A DNA stretch of 64,000 bases from Flavobacterium pallidum (GTDB lineage Bacteria > Bacteroidota > Bacteroidia > Flavobacteriales > Flavobacteriaceae), in NCBI RefSeq assembly GCF_003097535.1, contig NZ_CP029187.1, forward strand, positions 992,001 to 1,056,000. Direction: 5' to 3'. This document shows positions 7,425 through 15,448 of the stretch, in pieces. Position 1 is the first letter of the stretch. Every line of letters starts with the position of its first letter. The translations under genes and the position numbers were made by a program. Below the pieces are notes generated by a model. It had not been told where the DNA came from, searched no databases, and worked only from the letters and a program-made list of their open reading frames with translations.

Positions 7425-9530
7425 CTATTTAAACGACGGTTTCACACCCATATTGAACAGCGTGAACGCCTGGATGTCCGCGGCTTCCTGTATGGTTTTT
7501 GAAACCGGTTTACCGGCACCGTGGCCCGCGTTGATCTCAATCCTGATCAGTACCGGATTTTTGCCTGCCTGCTTGGCCTGGAGTTCGGCGGCAAATTTAA
7601 AGCTGTGCGCCGGAACAACACGGTCATCGTGGTCGCCCGTAGTGACTAATGTGGCCGGATATTTCACGCCTTCTTTCACGTTGTGCACCGGAGAATATTT
7701 TTTCAGGTAACTGAACATTTCCTTCGAATCCTGAGCCGTGCCATAATCATAAGCCCAGCCCGCACCGGCAGTGAAGGTATGGTAACGCAGCATGTCCATC
7801 ACGCCGACGGCCGGCAACGCTACTTTTATCAGGTCAGGGCGTTGGGTCATGGTCGCGCCCACAAGCAGCCCGCCGTTGGAGCCGCCTCTTATCGCAAGGA
7901 ATGCTGAAGAGGTGTATTTTTGGGCAATCAGGTATTCTGCAGCAGCGATAAAATCGTCAAAGACATTTTGCTTTTTCATCTTGGTGCCGTCGTCGTGCCA
8001 TTGCTTGCCGTATTCCCCGCCACCGCGAAGATTGGCGACGGCATACACACCACCCATTTCAAGCCATACTGCATTTGAAATGCTGAAAGCAGGCGTCAGG
8101 CTGATGTTGAATCCGCCATAAGCATACAGCATCGTCGGGTTTTTGCCGTTTAACTGTGTGCCTTTTTTATAGGTGATGATCATCGGGACGTTCGTGCCGT
8201 CTTTGGATTTATAGAAAACCTGTTTTGACTCGAATTTATCCGCATCAAAATCGATTTTCGGCTTGTCATAAACTTTTGATTCACCGGTTTTCGGGTTAAA
8301 GGAGTAAATTGTTCCCGCAGTGGTGTAATTGGTAAATGAATAATACAATTCGGTGTCTTTTTCCTTTCCGCCAAAACCGCTCGCCGTGCCCAAACCGGGC
8401 AATTCCACATTGCGGATCATCTTGCCGTCAAAGCCATATTGCCTGATGACGGTGATCGCGTCCTTCATATAATTGGCAAAAATATAGCCCGATCCCGTAG
8501 AAGGCGAAAGTACGAACTCAGACTGCGCGATGAGGTTTTTCCAATATTGCTGCTGCGGTGATTTTATATCCACAACGACTACTTTTTTATTGGGCGCGTT
8601 GAGGTTCGTGGTAAGGTACAATTGCGAGTTGGTGTTGTACAGGTAGTCGGTATCGGTGTCGAATCCGGTAATGATCGGTAGAATCGGATTATTCGGGCTG
8701 CTGATGTCCTGGATGTAAAGCTCATTCCCTGACGTAGAATTTGCTGAGCTGATGATCAGGTACTTTTCATCTTCAGTAACGCTCCCGCCGACATAGCGCC
8801 TTTTTTCCTTTTCACCGAAAACAATCCTGTCCTCTTTTTGCACCTTGCCCAATTGATGGAAGTACAGCCTGTGCTGGTCTGTCATGGCCGACAATTCGCT
8901 GCCTTTCGGTTTTTGGTAACTCGAATAATAAAAGCCGCGCGTACCAAGCCAGGAAATGCCGCTGAATTTTACGTCGACGAGTTCGTCTTCCAGCTTCTTT
9001 TTGGTCACGGCATCAATGACGGTAATCTTGTTCCAGTCGCTTCCGGCTTCGGAAACAGAATAGGCCGCCAGCGAACCGTCTTTTGAAAAAGCAACCGTCA
9101 CAAGCGACGTGGTGCCGTCTTTCGAAAAGGTATTCGGATCAAGGAAAACCTCTTCTTTGCCGTTTTTGTCCTTGCGGTACAAGACGCTTTGGTTCTGCAG
9201 GCCGTTATTTTTATAGTAATAGGTATAATTTCCCTCTTTGGAAGGTGCGGATATCTTTTCGTAATTCCACAGTTTTTCCATCCTGTCGCGTATCGCATCG
9301 CGGAAAGGGATTTTCGATAAATAATCAAAGGTGACTTCATTTTCCTTCTTCACCCATTCGGCGGTTTTCTCTGAGCGGTCGTCTTCAAGCCAGCGGTAAG
9401 GATCGCTTACCGGCGTATCGAAATAATTGTCAACGACCTTCCCTTTTTCGGTAGTCGGGTAAGCAGGCTTTTCCTGGGCATTGGCCGCAATGGCAGATGT
9501 GGCAACCATCATTAAAAATGTTTTTTTCAT
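7425..9530 (-). CDS. Prolyl oligopeptidase (S9A), periplasmic or secreted
   Basis: A 701-residue prolyl endopeptidase closely resembling the well-known enzyme of Elizabethkingia (Flavobacterium) meningoseptica. The ATG at 9530 begins the signal peptide MKKTFLMMVATSAIAANAQ. A GTG 21 bases upstream falls inside the promoter element and is rejected. The N-terminal motif DPYRWLEDDRSEKT is diagnostic. A beta-propeller follows, then the alpha/beta-hydrolase domain with the catalytic triad S551 (RGGSNGG), D635 (GDHDDRVVP) and H670 (NAGHGAGK). It cleaves short peptides after proline. It has its own promoter and terminator. Confidence 0.95.
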   Translation of the reverse strand: MKKTFLMMVATSAIAANAQEKPAYPTTEKGKVVDNYFDTPVSDPYRWLEDDRSEKTAEWVKKENEVTFDYLSKIPFRDAIRDRMEKLWNYEKISAPSKEGNYTYYYKNNGLQNQSVLYRKDKNGKEEVFLDPNTFSKDGTTSLVTVAFSKDGSLAAYSVSEAGSDWNKITVIDAVTKKKLEDELVDVKFSGISWLGTRGFYYSSYQKPKGSELSAMTDQHRLYFHQLGKVQKEDRIVFGEKEKRRYVGGSVTEDEKYLIISSANSTSGNELYIQDISSPNNPILPIITGFDTDTDYLYNTNSQLYLTTNLNAPNKKVVVVDIKSPQQQYWKNLIAQSEFVLSPSTGSGYIFANYMKDAITVIRQYGFDGKMIRNVELPGLGTASGFGGKEKDTELYYSFTNYTTAGTIYSFNPKTGESKVYDKPKIDFDADKFESKQVFYKSKDGTNVPMIITYKKGTQLNGKNPTMLYAYGGFNISLTPAFSISNAVWLEMGGVYAVANLRGGGEYGKQWHDDGTKMKKQNVFDDFIAAAEYLIAQKYTSSAFLAIRGGSNGGLLVGATMTQRPDLIKVALPAVGVMDMLRYHTFTAGAGWAYDYGTAQDSKEMFSYLKKYSPVHNVKEGVKYPATLVTTGDHDDRVVPAHSFKFAAELQAKQAGKNPVLIRIEINAGHGAGKPVSKTIQEAADIQAFTLFNMGVKPSFK

Positions 9531-9550
9531 TGATTGATATTTTGGTTGCA

Positions 9551-9558
9551 CAAAAATA
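9551..9558 (-). promoter_or_regulatory. Promoter -7 element of the prolyl oligopeptidase gene
   Basis: TATTTTTG on the minus strand fits TAnnTTTG and ends 20 bases before the start codon. No clear -33 TTG at standard spacing is visible. Confidence 0.45.
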
Positions 9559-9577
9559 GGTAAAAATAGATGCAGAA

Positions 9578-9958
9578 TTAGTTAAAAAGCGGCTTGTAGG
9601 CTTTCCAGTGTTTATAAATCAGGATGCCGTTAAGTACCGCAACCACAATGGCTCCGGCGATGCCTGAAGCATCTAAAAATAAGTGGAAAAGCAATATGTT
9701 AAAGGAAATGGGAACGAGCAATATCAGTGCGAAAGGAACCCATTTTTTAAGGATCAGCAATATCCCGATAATAATTTCCATAACACCTACGAGTTTCAAT
9801 ACGTAACCGGTTTCTCCGAGGGAGGTCATAAAATCCATGGCCTTTTCGGGCAGTGCGGGAAGCGGAATAAACGGCGTAGGGAGTAATTTGTTAAGGCCAA
9901 AAGCGATTAAGATCAGTGCGAGTAGGATTCTGACGATTTTTGTAAACTGTGAATTCAT
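9578..9958 (-). CDS. DoxX-family membrane protein
   Basis: A 126-residue inner-membrane protein with four predicted hydrophobic helices. The first begins IVRILLALILIAFGLNKL and the later ones are near residues 50-66, 71-95 and 100-118. The pattern with LNKLLPTPFIP and GVMEIIIGILLIL is typical of small DoxX/DoxD-like proteins of Bacteroidota. The molecular function of these short members is not established. It sits 47 bases upstream of the prolyl oligopeptidase start on the same strand, but that gene appears to have its own promoter. Confidence 0.8.
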   Translation of the reverse strand: MNSQFTKIVRILLALILIAFGLNKLLPTPFIPLPALPEKAMDFMTSLGETGYVLKLVGVMEIIIGILLILKKWVPFALILLVPISFNILLFHLFLDASGIAGAIVVAVLNGILIYKHWKAYKPLFN

Positions 9959-10148
9959 ATTATTGGGAGTTTAAAATGTTGTGGATATGGTAAAAATATA
10001 ATTAATTTTTTATTTATCAGATGTTTACACTGGTGAAAATTTCCAAAAATTATCAGAACAACCGTTAATTCCTTGATTGATCAGATCGATTTGTAACCAA
10101 TCGCGGCAAAAACCTACTAACTTTAGCATAATCAAAAAATAAATAATC

Positions 10149-10949
10149 ATGCAGGCACACGAAATCGATTACCATATTTATGGTGAAGAAATGCAATACG
10201 TTGAAATAGAACTCGATCCGCAGGAAATTGTGGTCGCTGAAGCCGGGAGCTTCATGATGATGGACAACGGCATACAGATGGAAACCATCTTCGGGGACGG
10301 CTCACAGCAGCAATCCGGGCTTTTCGGCAAACTGCTTTCCGCCGGAAAAAGAATGCTGACAGGCGAAAGCCTTTTCATGACGGCATATGCCAACAACAAT
10401 TTCGGCAAGGCCAAAGTAAGCTTCGCGTCGCCTTATCCCGGAAAAATAATCCCGATTGATCTGCGCCAGTTCCAGGGAAAATTTATCTGCCAGAAGGATT
10501 CTTTCCTGTGTGCGGCCAAAGGCGTTTCTGTTGGGATTGAATTTTCGAAAAAACTCGGTACGGGATTGTTCGGCGGTGAAGGCTTTATCATGCAAAAACT
10601 CGAAGGCGACGGCATGGCATTTGTACATTCCGGCGGGACTTTGGCCAAAAAAGAATTGATGGTCAACGAAATCCTGAAAGTCGATACCGGTTGTATCGTC
10701 GGGTTTACAAAAGACATTGATTATGACATCGAGTTCATCGGCGGCATTAAAAATTCCTTATTTGGCGGGGAAGGTTTATTCTTTGCCACTTTGCGCGGTC
10801 CGGGAACGGTTTATGTGCAATCGCTGCCCTTCAGCAGACTTGCAGACAGGATCATCGCCTCAGCGCCAAGATCGGGCGGAAACAGCCGTGAAGAAGGCAG
10901 CCTTCTCGGCGGACTGGGCAATCTCCTTGATGGAGACAACAGGTTTTAA
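10149..10949 (+). CDS. TIGR00266/AIM24 family protein
   Basis: A 266-residue cytoplasmic protein matching the TIGR00266 (AIM24-like) family. It starts [22 protein letters not shown], then [16 protein letters not shown], and contains the glycine-rich [10 protein letters not shown] and [16 protein letters not shown] repeats that form the family's beta-sandwich. The C-terminus is a Gly/Ser-rich tail. The biochemical role in bacteria is unknown; the mitochondrial relative affects inner-membrane architecture. Upstream, TAACTTTA (10118-10125) is a near-match to the -7 promoter element. The gene stands alone, converging on the TonB receptor gene. Confidence 0.88.
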   Translation: MQAHEIDYHIYGEEMQYVEIELDPQEIVVAEAGSFMMMDNGIQMETIFGDGSQQQSGLFGKLLSAGKRMLTGESLFMTAYANNNFGKAKVSFASPYPGKIIPIDLRQFQGKFICQKDSFLCAAKGVSVGIEFSKKLGTGLFGGEGFIMQKLEGDGMAFVHSGGTLAKKELMVNEILKVDTGCIVGFTKDIDYDIEFIGGIKNSLFGGEGLFFATLRGPGTVYVQSLPFSRLADRIIASAPRSGGNSREEGSLLGGLGNLLDGDNRF

Positions 10950-10957
10950 GGCGCAGG

Positions 10958-11007
10958 GTTCAGGGTACAAGGTTTTTCCTGTACCCTGTAACTTGCACCC
11001 TGTACCT
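10958..11007. repeat. Nested inverted and direct repeat between convergent genes
   Basis: CAGGGTACAAGG (10961-10972) pairs with CCTGTACCCTG (10979-10989). A third arm, CTTGCACCCTGTACC (10993-11007), can instead pair with 10958-10972 with two mismatches. The outer arm reaches the stop codon of the TonB receptor gene. No T tract follows, so it is not a classic terminator, but it may block read-through. It resembles short intergenic repeats seen in Flavobacterium (recollection, not a search). Confidence 0.6.
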
Positions 11008-13210
11008 ATAAATTAAAGTTTACGCCTAAAATAATATTCCTTCCGATATTCGGGATGCCATCGGTTTTCAGCCTTGATAAATGGGCGATGTATTTCTCAT
11101 CGAAAATATTGTTGCCGTTTAAACTGATGTCGAACGCCGTTTTCCCGAATATTACTTTTCCACCCAAAGCCAGGTTGACCAAAGTATAGCCATCGGATTC
11201 CGTTTCAAAAGTCCCGACATGAGATTGGTTAAAAGTATGCGAAACATTTAGTGACGCGTAACCATCAGCGAAATTTTTAAGGTTGAATTCACCGCGTAAC
11301 GTATTGTTCCAGTTGTTCGCCGGGATCAACGGTAAATAATCGCCATCTTTTCGCTTGCCATTGACCATTTCAAAACTCGTTTCATAATGCAGCCAGTCCA
11401 GCGGATGCGGATGGATGTGCAGCCCGATTTCGCCGCCGTATAAGGCCGCATCATCCTGTACGTACCGAAATACATCATAGCCGTCAATTTGTTCTGCCGT
11501 AGGCGAAGTGAAAATGTAGTGGTTCACGAAGTTGTAAAAACCATTGACGAAGAATTCAAAATGATCGTTGTTGTATTCCAGGTTTAAGTCGGTTTGCAGG
11601 TTTTGTTCCGTTTTTAAATCTGAATTTCCGATTTCGTAGCGGTTGGTCCCTTCATGTACGCCGTTCGAAGCGAGTTCGGCCAGATTAGGCGCACGAAAGC
11701 CCGAAGCCACATTCAGCCGAAGCGTCACCGGTTTGCCAAAATTTGTTTTGTATCCCAAAGCCGCATTAAAGCTGTCGAACGAACGGTGAACCGCTTCAAA
11801 GGACCCTTCCGTTCCTGTAATCCCGTGCGCATCGCTGCTGATTTTACGGTTGTCATATCGCAATCCGGCTTGTATTACGTTCGATTTCCATTCATAATTG
11901 GTGGTACCGAAAAAACCGATGTCATTGGTTACTGCATCGGGAATCAGGAATTCTGACGCTTTATTGGTATTGGATTGGTGCATGCCCTGAATCCCAAGAA
12001 TGCTTTCCCATTTTCCTGTTTTTGGCAAATGGTATTTCGCATCATAATTGAAGGTATTGAGCTGCATTTTAAGATCCGGCGTGGCGTTTTCCTCGAATTC
12101 GTTCCTGGTATTTGAGATGTATCCCAAATCCAAATCCAGTTTTGAATTCCCGAAAAACAACGTGTTGTTCAGGCTCAGCAAATGGTTATAAACGCTTTGA
12201 CGCGGATAATCCGGCGTTTTGCTGTTGGTTTGTTCCGCAATGCCGTCTTCTGGAATACCGAGCGAAAGCGCATTGAAATTGTACCTTAAAACACCGGAAT
12301 AATTGTCATTGCTGAATCCGATGCCGGTTTTGAAATCCTTTTCGTTATAACGTGTGTTGGTCACTTTATCGCCATTTGGGACTGCATAATCGGACTGTGT
12401 CGTATAATTTCCGCGTGCGAGGAATTTGAGGTTTTCCGTCGAAGTCTTTAAGCCTAACGTAGTGCTGCTGCCCAAAGTATTAGAGAAAAAACGTTGCCCG
12501 AAATCAGCCTTGAACGCATTGGCGGCAGCAAATTTTTCAGGATTGAAATACAGTACGCCACCCAACGCATCGGAGCCATAAAGCAGTGATGCCGGGCCTT
12601 TGATGACTTCAACACTTTCTACTCCCGAATCATTTAAGCCCAAACCGTGCTCATCTCCAAATTGCTGGTTTTCGAGCCGTACGCCCTGGGAATATACCAA
12701 AACCCGGTTGCCGCTCAATCCACGAATGACGGGTTTCCCAATGGACGTTCCCGTGGAAATTTGTGAAACGCCCGGAATCGTGGCAATGCCTTCGACTAAC
12801 GTAACTGCGCCTTTATGTTGCAATTGCCTTACATTGCTGTGCTCCACCTTCATGACATTCTGCGATTGCAGTTTATTAAAAACCGTTGAAACGACGACTT
12901 CATCCATCTTAAATTCAGATTGGAGTAGTGTAATGTTGAGCAGATTTTCACCCGGATTGAGCAAAACCGATTTGTTTTCGGTGTTATATCCGACAAATGA
13001 AAACGAAATTTTTACATTTCCCGAAGGCAGGTTGTTTAAAGTATACACGCCCGATTCATTGGTGATGGCACTTTTATGAACGTCCGGCAAAAACACCGAA
13101 ACGCCCTTCAGTGGCTGATTGATACTATCTGTAACAACGCCCGATAATTTATTCTGGGCAAAATTCAATAGAGGCGACCCCAGTAAGAGGGCCAGTAATA
13201 TTTTTTTCAT
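11006..13210 (-). CDS. TonB-dependent outer-membrane receptor
   Basis: A 734-residue TonB-dependent transporter. The order is signal peptide (MKKILLALLLGSPLLNFAQ), a carboxypeptidase-regulatory-like domain (LSGVVTDSINQPLKGVSVFL..., about 20-105), a plug domain (about 110-225, with PVIRGLSGNRVLVY and VESVEVIKGPASLLYGSDALGG), then the 22-strand barrel ending IILGVNFNL. It is not of the SusC size class. It resembles receptors for metals or siderophores more than for glycans. The gene lies downstream of a small Cys/His-rich exported protein, which favours a metal substrate; that is an inference from context only. Confidence 0.93.
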   Translation of the reverse strand: MKKILLALLLGSPLLNFAQNKLSGVVTDSINQPLKGVSVFLPDVHKSAITNESGVYTLNNLPSGNVKISFSFVGYNTENKSVLLNPGENLLNITLLQSEFKMDEVVVSTVFNKLQSQNVMKVEHSNVRQLQHKGAVTLVEGIATIPGVSQISTGTSIGKPVIRGLSGNRVLVYSQGVRLENQQFGDEHGLGLNDSGVESVEVIKGPASLLYGSDALGGVLYFNPEKFAAANAFKADFGQRFFSNTLGSSTTLGLKTSTENLKFLARGNYTTQSDYAVPNGDKVTNTRYNEKDFKTGIGFSNDNYSGVLRYNFNALSLGIPEDGIAEQTNSKTPDYPRQSVYNHLLSLNNTLFFGNSKLDLDLGYISNTRNEFEENATPDLKMQLNTFNYDAKYHLPKTGKWESILGIQGMHQSNTNKASEFLIPDAVTNDIGFFGTTNYEWKSNVIQAGLRYDNRKISSDAHGITGTEGSFEAVHRSFDSFNAALGYKTNFGKPVTLRLNVASGFRAPNLAELASNGVHEGTNRYEIGNSDLKTEQNLQTDLNLEYNNDHFEFFVNGFYNFVNHYIFTSPTAEQIDGYDVFRYVQDDAALYGGEIGLHIHPHPLDWLHYETSFEMVNGKRKDGDYLPLIPANNWNNTLRGEFNLKNFADGYASLNVSHTFNQSHVGTFETESDGYTLVNLALGGKVIFGKTAFDISLNGNNIFDEKYIAHLSRLKTDGIPNIGRNIILGVNFNL

Positions 13211-13219
13211 TGGAAATGA

Positions 13220-13345
13220 TTTAGTGTAAAATTGTAATGAGGTAATGTGAAAATCAGATAATTAGATAAAACCGGAGATGCTGAATCACTACAATTCAAT
13301 ATCTCATTTTCTAATTGCCGAATTTCTAATTCAATTTACACTAAA
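13220..13345. repeat. Long-range inverted repeat plus dispersed AT-rich repeat upstream of the TonB receptor gene
   Basis: TTTAGTGTAAAATTG (13220-13234) and CAATTTACACTAAA (13332-13345) are near-perfect inverted arms about 100 bases apart. The right arm covers the stop codon of the upstream small gene. Between them, around 13296-13331, is a copy of a short element that recurs at 41047-41080. The arrangement could form a structured intercistronic leader for the receptor gene. Confidence 0.5.
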
Positions 13346-13683
13346 GCGGGAGGTCCCCGGAGCGCGAAAAGGCTTCCGCGGAAAAACTGCGTGATTTCGC
13401 GATTTTGTGAGAAAGGTTTGTCGGCTGTAAAAACCGGCTTTTGCATCTGAAAACTGAAAATTTCAGGTGTGGTGAAATTTGCAAAAACAAAATCACAAAT
13501 GTGGCAGTGGTCCAGGCTTACGTGTTCATGCGAAAAGTTCTCGCTGCTTTGTTCCCCGTGGAGGCAATGTCTTTCCTTTTTGAATTCGGCGTAATGCGCC
13601 ATTTCATGCACCGACTGCGACACGATGGCCGCCAACATCGACAGGGCGAAAAATACATTCAGGAAAACAAGCCTTTTTTTCAT
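13336..13683 (-). CDS. Small exported Cys/His-rich protein (DUF2946-like)
   Basis: A 115-residue protein starting at the ATG at 13683 (MKKRLVFLNVFFALSMLAAIVSQ, signal peptide or membrane anchor). The centre is rich in possible metal ligands: HEMAHYAEF, HCLHG, HEHVSLDHCHICDF. The C-terminus ends RGSLFALRGPPALV, like the Arg-Gly/Ala-Pro-Pro end of DUF2946 proteins. The longer frame upstream would start inside the promoter element. It precedes the TonB receptor gene on the same strand by 125 bases, so the pair probably forms a metal-related uptake unit. The specific metal is unknown and no function is proven. Confidence 0.65.
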   Translation of the reverse strand: MKKRLVFLNVFFALSMLAAIVSQSVHEMAHYAEFKKERHCLHGEQSSENFSHEHVSLDHCHICDFVFANFTTPEIFSFQMQKPVFTADKPFSQNREITQFFRGSLFALRGPPALV

Positions 13684-13688
13684 CGTTG

Positions 13689-13696
13689 CAAAGGTA
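13689..13696 (-). promoter_or_regulatory. Promoter -7 element very close to a start codon
   Basis: TACCTTTG on the minus strand matches TAnnTTTG and ends only five bases before the ATG at 13683. If used, the transcript has almost no leader. Confidence 0.45.
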
Positions 13697-13770
13697 TCCA
13701 TAAAAAGCAAAAACCATCTTTGTTTAACAGATTTGTAAGAAATGGCTTTTGTATCGTAAGCTTAAAATCG

Positions 13771-14760
13771 TTAGACCAGATTGTTTTTTACCAAATATTC
13801 CGCAATCTGGACGGTATTCGTAGCGGCACCTTTACGTAAATTATCAGCAACGATCCACATGTTCAACGTGTTTGGCTGACTCTCATCACGGCGGATCCTG
13901 CCTACAAAAACCTCGTCTTTTCCTTGTGCGAATTTCGGCATCGGATAGGTGTAAGTATCGGTATTATCCTGCACAACCACACCAGAAGTATTGTGCAAAA
14001 TACTGCGCACTTCACTGACATCGAAGTCATTTGTAAATTCTACATTCACGGCTTCGCTATGCCCACCGACAATCGGCACACGGACGGCGGTTGCTGTCAC
14101 ATTGATGTTGTCGTCTCCGATAATCTTGCGGGTTTCGCGAACGAGTTTCATCTCTTCCTTAGTGTAGCCGTTGTCTTCAAAAATATCACATTGCGGGATG
14201 GCATTCCGGTGGATGGCATATTTATAAGCCATTTCCCCATTCACGCCGGCATATTCGTTTTCCAGTTGCTGCACAGCTTTAACGCCTGTGCCGGTAATGG
14301 ATTGGTACGTCGAAACGATGATTCTTTTGATATTGTATTTTGCATGCAAAGGTGCTAAAACCAGCACCATTTGTATCGTCGAGCAGTTGGGGTTTGCGAT
14401 GATTTTATCTTCTTTTGTCAAAAGATGCGCGTTGATTTCCGGTACGACAAGTTTTTTTGTCGGGTCCATCCGCCATGCGGAAGAATTGTCGATGACGGTC
14501 GTTCCTGCGGCTGCAAATTTTGGTGCCCATTCCCTTGATGTGTCGCCTCCGGCGGAAAATAATGCGATATCGGCTTTCATATCGACGGCTGTCTGCATGC
14601 CAACCACTTTATAGTGTTGCCCGTTGAATTCAATTTCCTTCCCGACGGATTTCTCCGAGGCTACGGGAATCAATTCGGTTACAGGGAAATTCCTTTCCTT
14701 TAATACTTTCAGCATCACTTCGCCAACCATTCCGGTAGCGCCAACAACAGCAACTCTCAT
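13771..14760 (-). CDS. asd: Aspartate-semialdehyde dehydrogenase
   Basis: A 329-residue enzyme that reduces aspartyl phosphate to aspartate semialdehyde with NADPH, in the pathway to lysine, diaminopimelate, threonine and methionine. The ATG at 14760 starts MRVAVVGATGMVGEVML, the NADP-binding Rossmann motif GATGMVG. The longer open frame upstream has no such signal. The active-site cysteine is C126 in IIANPNCSTIQM, and the base histidine lies in VPIVGGHSEAVNVE. Length and motifs are those of an intact enzyme. A promoter candidate lies 20 bases upstream. The gene is monocistronic, behind the mscL terminator. Confidence 0.97.
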   Translation of the reverse strand: MRVAVVGATGMVGEVMLKVLKERNFPVTELIPVASEKSVGKEIEFNGQHYKVVGMQTAVDMKADIALFSAGGDTSREWAPKFAAAGTTVIDNSSAWRMDPTKKLVVPEINAHLLTKEDKIIANPNCSTIQMVLVLAPLHAKYNIKRIIVSTYQSITGTGVKAVQQLENEYAGVNGEMAYKYAIHRNAIPQCDIFEDNGYTKEEMKLVRETRKIIGDDNINVTATAVRVPIVGGHSEAVNVEFTNDFDVSEVRSILHNTSGVVVQDNTDTYTYPMPKFAQGKDEVFVGRIRRDESQPNTLNMWIVADNLRKGAATNTVQIAEYLVKNNLV

Positions 14761-14780
14761 AATATTTATTTTTTGCTTTG

Positions 14781-14788
14781 CAAAAGTA
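14781..14788 (-). promoter_or_regulatory. Promoter -7 element of asd
   Basis: TACTTTTG on the minus strand fits TAnnTTTG and ends 20 bases before the asd start codon. Confidence 0.5.
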
Positions 14789-14823
14789 ATATATTTCTTC
14801 GTTAGAAGATTTGTCAGAAAAAG

Positions 14824-14850
14824 AAAAACCACGCTTATCGGCGTGGTTTA
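14824..14850 (-). terminator. Terminator of mscL
   Basis: Minus-strand stem AACCACGC/GCGTGGTT with a short loop is followed by a T-rich tail. It lies about 30 bases after the mscL stop codon. Confidence 0.85.
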
Positions 14851-14880
14851 AGTTAGAATATATAGTGTAGCGTACGGTTA

Positions 14881-15303
14881 CTATTTGTTGCGAATCGCAT
14901 CGCGGATTTCCATGAGTAATTTTTCCTCATTGGTTGGCGCTGGCGGCGCGGCAGGGGCAGCAGCTTCTTTTTTACGGGTTTTTTCAGCAGCCCTTAAAAC
15001 GACAAAAATAAAGAATGCAATAATCACAAAGTTGATCACCGCCTGTACGAAATTACCATAAGTAATCACGGCAGCTCCCGCAGTTTTTGCCTCTGTGAGC
15101 GTGGCATATGATTTGCCGTCGAGCGTAATGAACTTCTGTGTGAAATCGATCCCGCCGGTAACAAGGCCTACTATCGGCATGATGATGTCATCTACCGCCG
15201 AGCTTACAATTTTTCCAAAAGCTGCACCGATCACTACCGCAGTAGCGAGGCTCAGCACATCTCCCTTCATCAGGGAAGCCTTAAAATCATTGAAAAATCC
15301 CAT
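14881..15303 (-). CDS. mscL: Large-conductance mechanosensitive channel MscL
   Basis: A 140-residue channel subunit that opens under membrane tension to release solutes during hypo-osmotic shock. The N-terminal amphipathic segment and TM1 ([33 protein letters not shown]) carry the conserved gate region. A periplasmic loop follows (about 48-72), then TM2 ([25 protein letters not shown]), an Ala/Pro-rich linker and the C-terminal helix [15 protein letters not shown]. All elements of the family are present. It is monocistronic with its own terminator. Confidence 0.97.
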   Translation of the reverse strand: MGFFNDFKASLMKGDVLSLATAVVIGAAFGKIVSSAVDDIIMPIVGLVTGGIDFTQKFITLDGKSYATLTEAKTAGAAVITYGNFVQAVINFVIIAFFIFVVLRAAEKTRKKEAAAPAAPPAPTNEEKLLMEIRDAIRNK

Positions 15304-15326
15304 AGTTATAAATTTTTAATTGTTTT

Positions 15327-15334
15327 CAAATCTA
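15327..15334 (-). promoter_or_regulatory. Promoter -7 element of mscL
   Basis: TAGATTTG on the minus strand matches TAnnTTTG, 23 bases before the mscL ATG. No TTG at the usual -33 spacing. Confidence 0.4.
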
Positions 15335-15448
15335 AGTTAGGTAAATTTAACGATTATAGGAATTTTAGTTCATTAAAAGTTCCGAAACTCAAATCCAATT
15401 TCACGTTGCCAGTACCATTGGAATTTAAAATTGATTTTTTGTTTTTGT

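Noticed and set aside
13361..13385. Near-copy GCTTCCGCGGA of the recurrent word
   Set aside because: One mismatch and antisense to its gene, so it was not counted. A second near-copy in tdk (GCTTCCGCAAA) was also left out.
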